Shown: one piece after another, positions 24,501-36,304 of the stretch
How positions within the stretch are numbered: position 1 is the first letter of the stretch
Layout: each line of letters opens with the position of its first letter
DNA from: Nymphaea colorata
Lineage: Eukaryota > Streptophyta > Magnoliopsida > Nymphaeales > Nymphaeaceae
DNA length: 64,000 nt
Direction: 5' to 3'
NCBI RefSeq assembly: GCF_008831285.2
Contig: NC_045142.1
Coordinates: 4,721,501-4,785,500, forward strand
Translations under genes and position numbers: made by a program
Notes under the pieces: generated by a model
What the model was told of the DNA's origin: nothing
Database searches by the model: none
Seen by the model: the letters and a program-made list of their open reading frames with translations, nothing else

Positions 24501-27500
24501 CTTTACCATTGGGGGTGGGAGGTTTAGGTATGTCAATGTTTCCATGTATTCTTTACCGTACCACATTACAGTATACTAAATATTAACTTTCAAAATCTAT
24601 TTATATTTGACAAGGAATGCTTAGTTACAATTGAATCTAAATGCCAATCCAAAACCGATTGTATATTTATTTAAAATTGTATCTAAATCCAAACTTGAGT
24701 AGATGTTTTTCTTAATCTGATGTTAAAACATTTTTCATATCTGGTAATTCTGAAGCAATCTGATGTCACCAGTGGGGCTTCATTAGAATTAAAAGAAAGC
24801 ACACAGGATAGATTGAGATTAAACAATCAAGAACTGGAGCTAACCTTCTGTACTAAAAACTTTATGGACTTGAACTAATGGAAAAAAAAAAAAAATCAGC
24901 TGAACTACCATTCGCAATTTATTGAAGTGTTTTTTTTTTTCGTATATAAACTCACAGTTCTTTCAAGGAAGGAAATCTCCCCAAGAACTCTGGGATCTGA
25001 CCGTTCAAGCTGTTGTTACTCAGATCACTGCAAAATGAGATGGTATTCAGTGAGACACCATATATATAATTAAGCAAGTGGAAACCGAAGAATTACGGTG
25101 TTTTGCTCACATTATCTCAAGTGCAGCCAAGCCGCTGAAGTCTGTAAGGTTGCCGTTCAAGCGTGATCCGTTGAGGTGCCTTAAAAAAGTAAAAGTGAAG
25201 GGCAACGTTACTCGAAAATGCCTAATGCTCAAAGTATTAGTCTTGCTGTGAGAGAAGGAAAAAGATTTTTATTGCTAGTTTTAAACAACTAGATTTATCT
25301 CTGGAATAATATGGCAAATTTGAAAATCGCAGCAAGTTTTTTTTTTTAAAATAAAATATGAAATCCTAACAACAAAATGTAAAAAGAATAAAAAATGAAC
25401 ATGGAAAATGCATTTTTTTATGTTATTGACATTTTTTTTCTCATATGGTTGTCCTTTTCAAAAAGACAGGTTTTTCAGCTAATGTATTTTTCTATCTTAA
25501 ATGACAAATTATTTTCAACAATAAATCTTAAGTATGAACCGACACATTCTCCAATTCTCTCGTAGAGTACAACGAATAAGGTGTTCGGTAAGGACAACAT
25601 TGGGGTTTTGAAACACTTTCCTTTACACACGTGCCAAGAGAAACATGCTTGGTTCTGAATATGACAGAAATTATGCATGTTTTATGTAAATTAACAATGA
25701 AATGTTTAACATAATCACGTTTATTTAATTAAAACATGGTGCTTTCAAACTTGTGTTTTAGGAAAATAATATATATTCTTCTTATTATTATATTTCTAAG
25801 AGGAAACTCATAAATTTGTGTCCTACTCACAGTTCAGTTACGCGTGGTGGATTGTCGGCACTGCAGTTGAGCCAATCCCAAGTGGAGCCTTTGGGAAGGC
25901 ATGGATCACCTGCCCACGACTGAAGCTGTTGATATTGACCCCGTAACTCCTCCAACGCCTTCACTGCAACCAATTGTCACAAAAAAACAACATTGTGCTC
26001 AAATTAATTTCTAGTGTAATTTACTGCATAGAGCAGCATGATCTCAGTTATGATTTGTCAACAAATCTAACCGTGAAGAAGACCATAAATATAAGAACAC
26101 TTCCTTAACTTATAGAGTATCAACCATCTAATTCTCCATGGGCATCCATAGATTAAGAGATTAATGGTGAGAATATATTTGCAAATGGATGGATTATTAT
26201 TTGATAAAAGCTTTCATGAGAGAAAAAAAAAAGAATAGTTAAGAACAGAAAAATTTTTTCACTTTAAAGCAGTTAAAACCAAACTCGATTATTTCAATCC
26301 GAGTCACTGACCAGTGTATCGGCGGACTCTTAAGCCGAGTCGCTAGAGTTTTGGTATCAACTACTAACTCGTGGCCCAGGATGATCCCGAGCTTACTCAG
26401 GTCATGCCCAAGTCGACTCGGTGAGTTGGCCAACAATGATTTTGTTACCTCTTCCTCTCGCTTTTAATGAGAGGCATTAGTCGAGGGAATAAATTTTCAT
26501 TATCTGTAGTTTACTGAGCCGAGACGGCATTGGATGCCAGCCAATCCAACTACATGGACGTGCTCAAAATGTTTAAAATAATGGCATTAAAAAAAATTGC
26601 AAAATTTCATGAATAGATGAGGTTGAACAAAATAAGTTAACATAATAGTTTTTGTATGTTTGTGGATTAATGATCAACAAAAGGACTATGTGAAGGAATT
26701 ATTCGTTGCCTACATAATTTGTTTGATCATTGATAATTAGATGTCACATATATAGGGGTGTTTCGAAGACACCCCAAAACTCTTCTTTCGTGGTAAAAAA
26801 TAATTTTCTTCCAAAACGCTGTTTCATGAGCATTTGGATGACGAAAAATTAAGTTTTATCAAAACTAGTTTTGTGGACAAAACTAGTTTTGGCACAAAAA
26901 AAAAAAGAAGAAAAAGTGTTTCGGTTCTATTGTCCAAACTCACAAATCAGCTTTTCAAAGCCGACTTAAAAGATCAATTTTTAAAAAATCGTATATCTCT
27001 CTTTCGACTGCAACCACCTTGTTTTCTTCAACAGGTGTGCAGTTGAACTGTGGACAGAACGTGGGTGGGTTGATTTCTTTCACTCTCTTTCCACCTCTCC
27101 TTTTCCGGCCAGCATCAGGGTGGATTTTCCACCCAACCCTTGTCTCTCGCTGTCTGCCCTCATCTCGGATGGAGAGGGTCTGATCCCTAATCCGTGGATT
27201 TCAGCCCTCTCGCGGCATTGAAATCTACCCATCAGAGATCAGTAGTTTGTTTTACCTCTGATCTCTATTATCAAATCCGATCTAGGAGCTGAGATCAGAG
27301 GTAAGCAAACACGGCCTTAGTGTGCCATCCAAACGTTACCACAAAGTTAATTTTAGAAATGGTAAGCAAAAACAACATAACGTTGCGCATGACATCTAGA
27401 TGAAGCAAATGAATCTGCTCATATGAACCCGTTCAGCAATCAATGTCCACTAATCGATTGATGATGAATCTATAAAGTGTCCACTAATTCTTTAAGGGAG

Positions 27501-29719
27501 AGAGAGATACCATCATTTTCACTAGTTCCATCAGCGAGCCCTGTCTTGAGTGTGAAAAGCTCCATGGCGTTGAGGATGGGAGGAAGGGATGCATCTGGTG
27601 TGTTGACCAAGGAAATGGCCGATCCACCAGTCAGGTTACGGCTCCGATTGTGGTTCCTCACATATAACTGATAAGGAGGGATTATAGGACCGTCGTCGTT
27701 ATGCTTTTCGCCATCAACAAAAAAATCGAAAGACCTGCTTTTATTTTCGTAAGCTGCCTCTAACACTTCGGAGAAATAGAAATTGTAGTAATACGTAGCA
27801 TCATCCAAAGACGTCTCCGACGATGGGACTGTCAGATTCGTGACATTGCTCGACGTTGGTGTTATGGCGTGGGCTAATGCCAGTCCCGGAATATCCGGGA
27901 AGTTTTTGTTGAGGCTCATGTTGTCTCTCGTTACATTAGTTACGCCATCGATCTTACTTGTTGAATGCCAGTAACGATCATAAGGGTCGTCAGGGTACCT
28001 GCCAATCAAACAAATGAAAGTCAAAGCGTGTAAGGAACCGAGCACAACACAAAACCGAAGGGTGAACTGGGCAAAACAGATCAAGACGATAAACCGTGCG
28101 ATGAAGACAAAGGAAGCTGCTCAGACATCGCCCCCATGATTAGCATTGATCATCATGAATTTATACATTTGATAACAAGTCACAATCAGCCCTAGCAGTT
28201 TCAGCAGAAAGAATTACACATCAGATCGCTCCATATATATATAATTTGTACCATAAGATAATTTCCCATTTTTAGCTGCACAAACATTAGCATTTAATTA
28301 TGTACGAACCATAACATCCAAAAGTACACAATCGTAGAAACCGTATATAAACGACTTGGAAGGCAAAACGTATTTTTCTAGTTATGATGTTAATAAAGTA
28401 TTTTAGTCCTATGTTGTGAAAATCGGTTTGCAAAACGAATCTTTGAATCTGCTGATTCATTGATTCAGTAGAATTGGCTGTGAATTGGCAAAAACATGAG
28501 AAGTTGTTCATAGGAGACGAAAAAATGTATAAAAACTCGCTAAAAAATAAAGTTTCAGATTAGTTAAAAAGCGCGTTACAGTTAATCGTGCTAATTCAGG
28601 CCAATTCTGACGATTTTGTTTTTCTTCAAAACCTTAAATACTATGAAGCAGAAATTAAGAAGTATGAAAAGATTTTTTCTCAAGTTTTTAATTCGGGCTT
28701 ATATACACCGATCTGATAATATGCACTGCTCGGTATATATATATATATATATATAAATCGCGTACCGGATGATCAAAATACGAGCAATCTTTTTGTGTAA
28801 GGTTGAAAAAGAAAAGGTAGTAAAAAGGTTGAAAGTCTAACTTTTCGCCTTACCTAACAAAGCCTTTCGATCCGAAGGCTATCCTCCTCCACATTAGAAG
28901 AACGTCTTCTGCGCCGTTCGTCTTGTACATGCCTTCCTCAAATTCCCTAATCACAAGGGCGTTGATGAAAGGTATATGGTCCGGAGATGTCTGAGCAACA
29001 CAGATGCTGATGTTTTCTCTCTTGGGTGCATATATTACTTCCCAAGTGGAGGGCCCGTTGGATGAAGTTGTCACCCAAGGGTTCCCATCAAATTGAAGAT
29101 CGAAGGATGGCGGCGATGACTTCCCATCGTAGTTGCCGTAGAAGAAGTGTGCTCGAACCATGTGTTTCCTTCCCCTGTTCACGCCTCCGATCACGTAGCA
29201 GCTCTTCTTTTGGGAGGGAAAGTAACGGAGGGTCTGGTATTCTTGGTAGTCTGTATTAACCTTCGCTGTTTGGCCTGTGTTAATATAGCCGTCGTCGCCG
29301 ACCCATTTCATGCCCAGGCTGTCACTGCGCGTACCCGTTGCTCCACAATCGATGTTCAAGACCACTGGGAAAAAGAAAACAAGAAACTCACCAGTTAAGA
29401 TGCATGAACTGCATCGTTTCGGGGTGGGTCTATGGTTCCTTGAAATAAAACTCCGCCCTTGTATGAAAGCAATCAGTCTCCCGAAACATGCCACTTTTGA
29501 AAAACATTAGTTACAGAGACGTAGAGGAAGGAGGGGAATAAAAAGCACGAACTGTGCGGGAGTATCCATGTTGGTCAATCTCGTGTGGATTTCTTCATTA
29601 AAGGAAAAACCAAAGAAGCCCAAGGTGAGATCATGGGGGCACTTACGTTTATCAGCGAATCCAGAGAAAATTTGGAGACCAATGCATAAGCTAAAAAGAA
29701 GCAGGGAGCTTGCTGCCAT
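18580..29719 (-). CDS. Malectin-like/LRR receptor-like Ser/Thr kinase, complete (copy C)
   Basis: Thirteen exons, predicted 875 residues: 29647-29719, 28854-29364, 27511-27998, 25831-25963, 25111-25179, 24956-25027, 23972-24043, 23519-23703, 21804-22021, 21581-21707, 20067-20135, 19799-19979, 18580-19009. All junctions are GT/AG, phases agree and the total (2628 nt) divides by three. Domains: signal peptide 1-23; malectin-like about 26-350; LRR cap with W-x-GDPC about 375; three LRRs about 400-472; membrane segment 492-513; kinase about 560-830 with a glycine-rich loop (570-575), VAVK lysine 591, HRD aspartate 689, DFG aspartate 707 and [10 protein letters not shown] (725-734). HRD makes it an RD kinase, and it looks catalytically competent. 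The plan matches plant LRR-RLK subfamily I, whose known members act at the plasma membrane in immunity, symbiosis or development. The ligand is unknown. This is the only intact member visible. Confidence 0.93.
22505..23185. repeat. Tandem duplication inside intron 8 of copy C
   Basis: Two units of about 342 bp: 22505-22846 and 22847 to about 23185. Both start AGAGAAATTATT and contain ACAAACATAGACTAGACAAA near their ends. They are about 90% alike by eye. The matching intron of copy D (58287-59117) lacks this duplication, so it arose after the two genes separated. Confidence 0.75.
26757..27345. mobile_element. MITE-like insertion in intron 3 of copy C
   Basis: About 590 bp with imperfect inverted ends: GGTGTTTCGAAGACACC on the left and GTGTGCCATCCAAACG on the right, whose complement reads CGTTTGGATGGCACAC. 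It has no coding capacity. A related block occupies 1-785 in copy A, so insertion preceded the duplication. Target-site copies were not recognised and the class is uncertain. Confidence 0.35.
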
Positions 29720-29807
29720 CTTGAAAGGATGATCTATCGACACAAGCGGTTTCCACGCTCAGAAGCAGAACCAACCTTCCTTTGAGCGTTAATTTGGCAA
29801 AGAGAGC

Positions 29808-29824
29808 CTATATATATATAAATA
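29808..29824 (-). promoter_or_regulatory. TATA-like element of copy C
   Basis: On the minus strand TATTTATATATATATAG, about 90-105 bp upstream of the ATG at 29719. It is identical in sequence and spacing to the one at 3207-3224. Confidence 0.5.
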
Positions 29825-30960
29825 GGGATGTCGATAAATACTCTTGGATAAACTGCAGTTTTTTTTTAAAAAATGTAGGATAGAATTTGTATTTAAGAGT
29901 GACATCTGGTTGGGTTTGGACTTAAATAATGTCCGATCAGATTGGAATCCGGTGCTGTAGGTTTAGTTTTAAATAAACACCCTGTCCACACATTTTGAAA
30001 GCTGGTTCTTAAGATTGTAATGTGAACGTAACAATTAGATTAGTATCAAATTCGGATTCATATACGATGTAGATTTTTTTTTCATTTTTATTTAAGTTCA
30101 AATTCTAATCTAAATCTGTAAATAGATTAGGAGTACATCGGATTCAACTCGAATCCATCGACATTCCCAACTATAAAGAAGTCCGATTAACGACTATTTG
30201 TCAAACAAAACCAGCCCCTCACTCGTACATTTAAGGACTATTCGTCCTTCTATTATTGTAGTTTCCGTATGAAAATTCAACGACATACGTACTGGTGGGA
30301 ACCTCAACCACCTAGTTGAGGCTGCATTATCAACCCGCCACTTACTTGTGCGTAGTATTTAACGCATTTCAATTACTTGACGGGACGACATTGTATCCTT
30401 GCATGCAACTTAATTCATATCAAGATCACATACTTTATAAGATTTGGTTCTACATGAGGGTCAAAGTTTTCCCAAAATTTTCTTCAAGGTCATATCTTTT
30501 AATGAAATGACATGTGCTAGATATACAGCTTTTGATTGGACCGGATTTGCATGCCGATCTAGACCTTGAAGAATCCAATACTTGAGCTGGATTTATCCCA
30601 TCATAAAAAGATGAATCGTTTGAGCAGGAAACAATTCGAATTGAACTTACGATATGTGCTATCTTCGAACTAGAAAGCATGAGCACATGAAAAATGGGAT
30701 TGCGTTAAAGTCAAAATTGGGATTGTGTTATCCCACCAACATTTACTTTCTTAAGTAGTATCTATTTCTTCAAGAACTTATTAAAGAAGAGCTCACATCA
30801 TTCCTGATTTTTTTTTTTTTTCTTTCAGGAACTTAATTTGATGAGTAATTTCCAAAGTCATAACTCCAAAATTGCACACGGTCAAGGTGCAAAAAATAAA
30901 TTCCTTTGAGTGGCCGAGGAGTATTTTTCAAATTTTCACATGGACTAAACTAAATTTTAT
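29825..30960. other. 5' flank of copy C, duplicate of 3225-4440
   Basis: No gene. It is near-identical to the copy A flank up to about 30590. A 34-bp stretch with CATCATAAAAAGATGAATCG is then present here and absent at about 4000. Similarity weakens after about 30700. Confidence 0.6.
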
Positions 30961-32740
30961 ATACTTTTACTGGGCCAAATTACAAATTTTAAAAATTATA
31001 ATTAATTACTAAATTTTGTTTTCCAAAAATATCAAGGGACTGAAGAATATAATGGAGGTTGCTTTCTTGCTCAACTACTTCAACGTGAAGGTGAAGGTGA
31101 GTTTGTGTAGATGCAGACGAAGATCGAGCACCAAACCCGTTTTATCATTGGAGAAACCAGACAAAGGAAGGTGATCTCTATTTGGGAACTAACAAAACTT
31201 TTGTTTGTGTATGTGGACTTTCAAGGTCCTGTATAATGGTTGCATGAAAACTTGGGCTCTCTGCCAATGCCGTGGATCTCCCGGCTCACCGGGAAGGCCT
31301 AGTAGTCTTCCTCGTCCCTTTCAAGCTTGATGATGGAGATTTGATTTAGAAATGATAAACCTATCGAGGGTGTGCGCACCAAACTGCGCAACTTATTAGT
31401 CCTTTGCTTTTTTTTGTTATGAGAATGAATATTTAAGATCAGATCTTATATAACAGATTGTCATAGAATGCTTGGTAGCAGGCAGATTGTTTTATGAAAT
31501 TGAATAGTTGCCATAAAAAGAGGGTTAATGGTACATTTGGTTTCACTTGATATTTGACATTGTTGGGAATTATTAACAATTCAAAGAATAATAATGGCTT
31601 GGAAGATGCGTTTCATATTGGTGTGCCAGTATGGTTAATGTTTAAAATACTGTAGTTCACTTGAAAAAAAAAACAACTTTTTTGTAAAGATAAAAATGAA
31701 AATAAAAAATAAAAAAAAACTATAAAAACATTTTTTTAAAAAATTATCAAAATGTAATAATAAAAATTAAAAAAACTATAAAAAACATTTCTTTTAATAA
31801 ATTATCAAAATGACATGCACTCTTTTATTGTGAATACCGTGCCCTGACTTGGTTGTGCTCTGTTTTCCACGGTGATGGCCCACTTCATTTCGCAGATTAG
31901 CAAATGCTTTTTCTCGCTATCGGCAGAAAACAAGTTCGTGTTTGACGGGGAGGGGAGATGCGTTAATTACTTGGAAGAGTAGTGATGGGGAGGTGACATT
32001 GACGCCTCCCGTCGACCACGTCCGCCATGTAGAGTCCATTCGCAGACGAGATACATTAATCAAATAAAAAAGCATATATACGCATATATAATTTTTTGTA
32101 TATTTGATTAACCATTTTATATTATACATGCATATATATCTTTTACATATAAATATTTTATTTTTTTTAACTTTTTATCCTTTCCAAGAGGGTTGTTTTT
32201 TCAGAATTAAGGGAGAGAAATTGTTTTTATTAATAAAAAAAACAGCCAACAACCTGTTCGACGTTGAAGAAAAAGATATCCACTTGGTAATCTTGGCTGT
32301 ACTGGTGTACAGAAATGTTATCTTAAAATGTTAACATAAAAATAATTATTCTTTTCAGGTTTGTGCAAGCAATTGCCTACATGTTAGCACTGCTCAGTTT
32401 CATCAACAACAATGTGCCTGAGTATCAGTATTAAATAAGTCCATCGCTCTTTATTTTAGATCCGGGCATCGGGCGTTGTGTACCTGGTACCGTTCAATCG
32501 GGCCTGGTTCGGTCCGACCGAACTCGATTCGAACCGAGTCCGAACTCCGGTTTCAAGTATCGAATTCGAGTCGGGCCAGCCCGGCCTGATCTGGAATGTC
32601 GAGCTCTACTCTATTTTTCACCAAACAGATGTATGTATAATATGAAATCTACCGCAAATCTGGATAGTCTGGATATAAGGTGAGAATGATGGGCTCACGT
32701 TCGTAGTCCATCTATCATCAGCAGTACTCTCACATGCCAT
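30960..32740. repeat. Duplicated flank unit X, copy 3
   Basis: Third copy of the block at 4440-6130 and 7200-9010, in the same order relative to the gene-flank sequence. An additional GC-rich insertion at about 32455-32610 separates its last part. Confidence 0.55.
32455..32610. repeat. GC-rich repeat with GGGCATCGGGC-type motifs
   Basis: About 155 bp of GC-rich, partly palindromic sequence (TACCTGGTACCG, CGGTCCGACCGAACTCGATT) inside AT-rich unit X. It resembles the longer blocks at 40553-40865 and 41000-41285 in motif content and absence of coding potential. It may be a fragment of a non-autonomous DNA transposon; ends not established. Confidence 0.35.
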
Positions 32741-33185
32741 CGTTTTATGTTTCGTTCATTAATATAATTAATGCCTTGGTGCGTCCCTCTTGCCCACTAC
32801 AAATCAAACTTTCACTACTAGAGAAATTCCAGCAGGAATTTGGAACATGACACCAAATAGAATAACAATAAGTTATCTAAATCTATTCTTGCATCTATTT
32901 TCAGATTGAAAATTTTAAATTGAATTTCCCTTGGTATTTGAATTTAATTTTAGATCCAAATCCAAGTGATACACCATTTTTGAATTTAATTTTAGATCCA
33001 AATCCAAGTGATACACCTTTAGGCCCAAGCGAAGCGTTATGGTAATTTTTCAAATACCATTGATTTTGGTTCAGATTTTCCAAAATGCCCCTGATTTTTC
33101 CAAAGATATCCTTCAATTTTTCATAAACTTTTTGATTTTTTGTAAATATAGTTGAATATAGTTGAAAAACACAAAAATACCCTTC
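32741..33185. other. Intergenic, short tandem duplication at about 32930-33020
   Basis: No gene. The segment with TGAATTTAATTTTAGATCCA followed by AATCCAAGTGATACACC occurs twice in a row, about 54 bp apart (about 32938-32975 and 32981-33017). Confidence 0.6.
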
Positions 33186-33905
33186 TAGACACTACCACAG
33201 ACGTGGCAGGCCCAGCTCTATCAGGCGTACCTGGCGGGGCTAGGCTAGGCCTGCGCCGTCCTGGCGTTAGGGCAGGTCCACCGTATCTGGTTGCCGAAGC
33301 CCCCGGGGGAACCGGCAAGGAGAGAGGGAATAAGCCCCGTCCAGTCTCGACCAAATCTAGGTCGGAAGGCGCCCAGCGATGCCGACGTCGTGTAGAACTG
33401 AGGCGATCAGTGCGGCGGTACACTTCTGAGATCGGCGGGTGGTTCTGGTCTCGCGCTGGTGAGACTGCGGCTTGGGAGGTTAGTAGCAGTGGGGAAACCG
33501 GGTTTTGCTCGCCGACGCTCAAATGTGGCGCAGGGTGGAGAGGCTAGATGACGGTTGGTGATGGCGATAGGACTGGGGTCGAGTGATGATACAGGGGAAA
33601 GGGAGGAGGAAACGATGGGGAGACTGGGATGGGTAGCAGGGTGGTTAGCGGGGGATGGTGCGAAAGATGGCAGACAGATGCTGTTGGGGCGGATGACGGT
33701 CGGCGCAGCGAAGGCAGAGGGATCATCGCCGGAAGATTATTTCTTTTCAGAGCAGGTCCCGGAGCTTTGGGCTTGCGCCAGTTATGACAACTGCCCGCTG
33801 ACCTGGTCGTCCCCAAGTGGCGAACCTCTACGCTAGCGCTGCACGAGGAGCTAGATCTGCAAGGTTCGTAGAGCCCCAGCCGTTGGTGCTCCAGTTGGCC
33901 CAAGG
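33186..33905. other. GC-rich island of unknown nature
   Basis: About 720 bp much richer in G+C and CpG than its surroundings. Long open frames exist on both strands (minus 33121-33522 and 33544-33903; plus 33152-33547), as expected by chance in GC-rich DNA. Their products are low-complexity Pro/Arg/Gly-rich and match no family I recognise. It could be part of a retroelement or a relic of a gene from a GC-rich context. I call no gene. Confidence 0.45.
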
Positions 33906-35179
33906 GTAGAGTAGAGTTCTTGACTTAACATCTCCAATTCCACTGTCTAATATCCATGCACCTGTTGAGTAATCAAATTGACAAACACAACATCTGGGCT
34001 CACGAAAGTGTCAATCGTCTTGGAAACTCAGATATTCAGTGAAATTTCATGGGTTGAACCAAGCCAATTAATGCCGAAATGTGTTACAAAAATTTCCACT
34101 CAAAGATATTCTCTGCTCTTTCAGGATTCCATAGCATTGACGCTTCTACTTTTGCTTCTGAATGGCAATGATATTGCTCAAGATGGAAGCACAGGACTCT
34201 TTGACCATATACTATGCAGTGAAGAGATTCTGCTTGATTATTAGGACCAGCCTGTTCATGCATGATGTTTGTCGCAGGAAAATGATAGTTCATTGGTGTC
34301 ATATCGACATTCGGTACCAAAAAGAAAAGAAAATTATAGTCCATCGGTGCCACATCGGATTATCTTACTTGATTAAAAGTTTTCCTTTCTGTGCACCAGT
34401 CAGCAGATCTGCCATGTCCGTCCTCGGGAACCTGAGCAGGTAGTCCCTCTGCTTATGGTGCCTACCATCGAAATAACGATCTGGATCAATCACTTGCTGC
34501 TAAAAGTAACAAAAAAGCTTTCACGAAAAAGCCTCAACCTATACCTTTTCTGAAGGAAGACAAAAAAACAAAACCTCGATGGAATTTACATCACATTTTC
34601 CATGAAGGGAAAAATAGAGCAAGATTAATCTAGAAGAAATCTCCCAGCCTAGCGGTTCGCCACATCATGGCTGCAATTGCGATTCAAATCTCCCCTACTT
34701 CTTTTTTCTTTCTCCAGACGACGGATTGATTCAGACACACAATGACAACTCAATCAAAACACAAAAGGAAAAAAAAACTGAATCGCAACAGTCAAGGGCT
34801 CGCTGGATGGTGGTCAGTCGACCCTTGCCCGCCGGTGGGACTGGGAGGGTCGACGACGGCGACGCGGACATCGAACTTCTTTAGTTCTTTTTGTCTATTT
34901 TTTTCTGTTGAGACAAGTTTCCCTCCAATAGGTAAGTTTGTACATTGATTTTCTATTCTGATAAAGCGATTATTTGTGAATTAGCTTCAAAAGTTGAGGC
35001 CCTCTTTCATAAAGTTTAAAAGTGGGCGATGATTTGTCATTCACTTTTTAGTTAAGGGTCTTTTGTAGATTTTTCTAAAGTCTTTTTGTATTTACATTGA
35101 CAAAAGGAGGGAGGCGTGCAAAGCCGACATATATGTGTTTGGTATCGTTGAAGGACATTTTTGGTGTAGCAAAATAATT

Positions 35180-35234
<55 letters not shown>

Positions 35235-36300
35235 GAGGGCTTTTAATCACAAAATTAATGATTAATGTAGCAAATATGGACGTAAGGTTTACAATAACAT
35301 AATGGCGATTGTGTAAATTTAATATGGGCAATTGTCAAGATATTGGCTATCTTTGGCCATTAAATCCGAAGGAGACGACTTCTTTACCTTATTTTGTATG
35401 AGATTTTCCTTTTTGAGACACACTGTGGTGGTTTCAATTTTCATAAGGTGGTGTTTGATTGTTGAAATTTATGGATTTGATGTGGACATGATGTTACATC
35501 TTCTTACTGAAATGACAAAAAATTCATGATAAATTATTGGTTCAGTAAAGTAAGGATCTCATGTCCGACATAAGATCAAGTTTTGAAATTCATTCAGAAA
35601 AAATTGGATTTAAGATCTAGAGAAGGAGAAGGTTCCCATAAGGGGCTAAGAGCCATCAGCTATAAAAGTTAAAAATTTTAAGGGACATGTAAATGAAAAC
35701 ATTATTTTAAATTATCAATATGAAAATGAGTATTTTTGTGGGTATGTGTGGGCAACTGCCCATACTGCCCACCTGCTCTGGCCCTGGAGTCTGAAGAGTC
35801 CCATGGCTGCAAAACGTACGTTTCTTTCAGCAAATGCATGCTTTGTTAGCTATGGTATCTAAGTTACATTGTCTAAAGTCAAAAAATACTTTCATGGAAG
35901 ATAATAAAACAGGGAAGAGATTAGTTGAAAACACTTAGAAAACTGAAGTATTTGTAATGATTTCACACAAAATATTTATCAGATCTCAGATGCTCAGGTC
36001 GATATGCAAATGCAAATAGTTAAAGTTGCTCTTCCCTTGTCGCGTCTCTGTGTTGTGGCTATATATAGTTGGCTGCATTTGATGCTTGCCCCAATTGTAT
36101 ACATTTTTAATGGCTAAAGAGAGTATATTCTGGCTTCCCACCCAATCGTCCACGGTTGTAGACGTGTTCAACGTTTGCAGCCACTGTTTCGCTACCGAAG
36201 CTATTATACAAGAGGAGACATTCGACGGTGGATCCATGCCAAGCTGGTTATATGCAGCACTCGAGTATATAATAATCAGAATACCCTCAGTCAATAAAAA
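33906..36300. other. Intergenic region with a CA/TA microsatellite
   Basis: No gene recognised. It contains a compound CA/TA microsatellite at about 35180-35232. At 34643-34700 there is a tRNA-like arrangement: a CAGCCTAGCGG A-box-like motif and, about 33 bp on, GCGATTCAAATCTCC, a B-box-like motif followed by a pyrimidine-rich run. That could be a SINE head or chance. Confidence 0.4.
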
Positions 36301-36304
36301 TGGG

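Noticed and set aside
28850-29494. Alternative first exon starting [12 protein letters not shown] that runs into malectin exon 2 (also at 2249-2893)
   Set aside because: It lies in intron 1 with a polypyrimidine tract and AG right before exon 2, and no conserved upstream elements. It would replace a clear signal peptide.
29507-29743. Single-exon 70-78-residue secreted peptide read through from the signal-peptide exon (also at 2906-3142)
   Set aside because: It depends on retention of intron 1 despite a consensus GTAAGT donor, and the longer form starts at a GTG. The reading frame is preserved between A and C only because their DNA is nearly identical.
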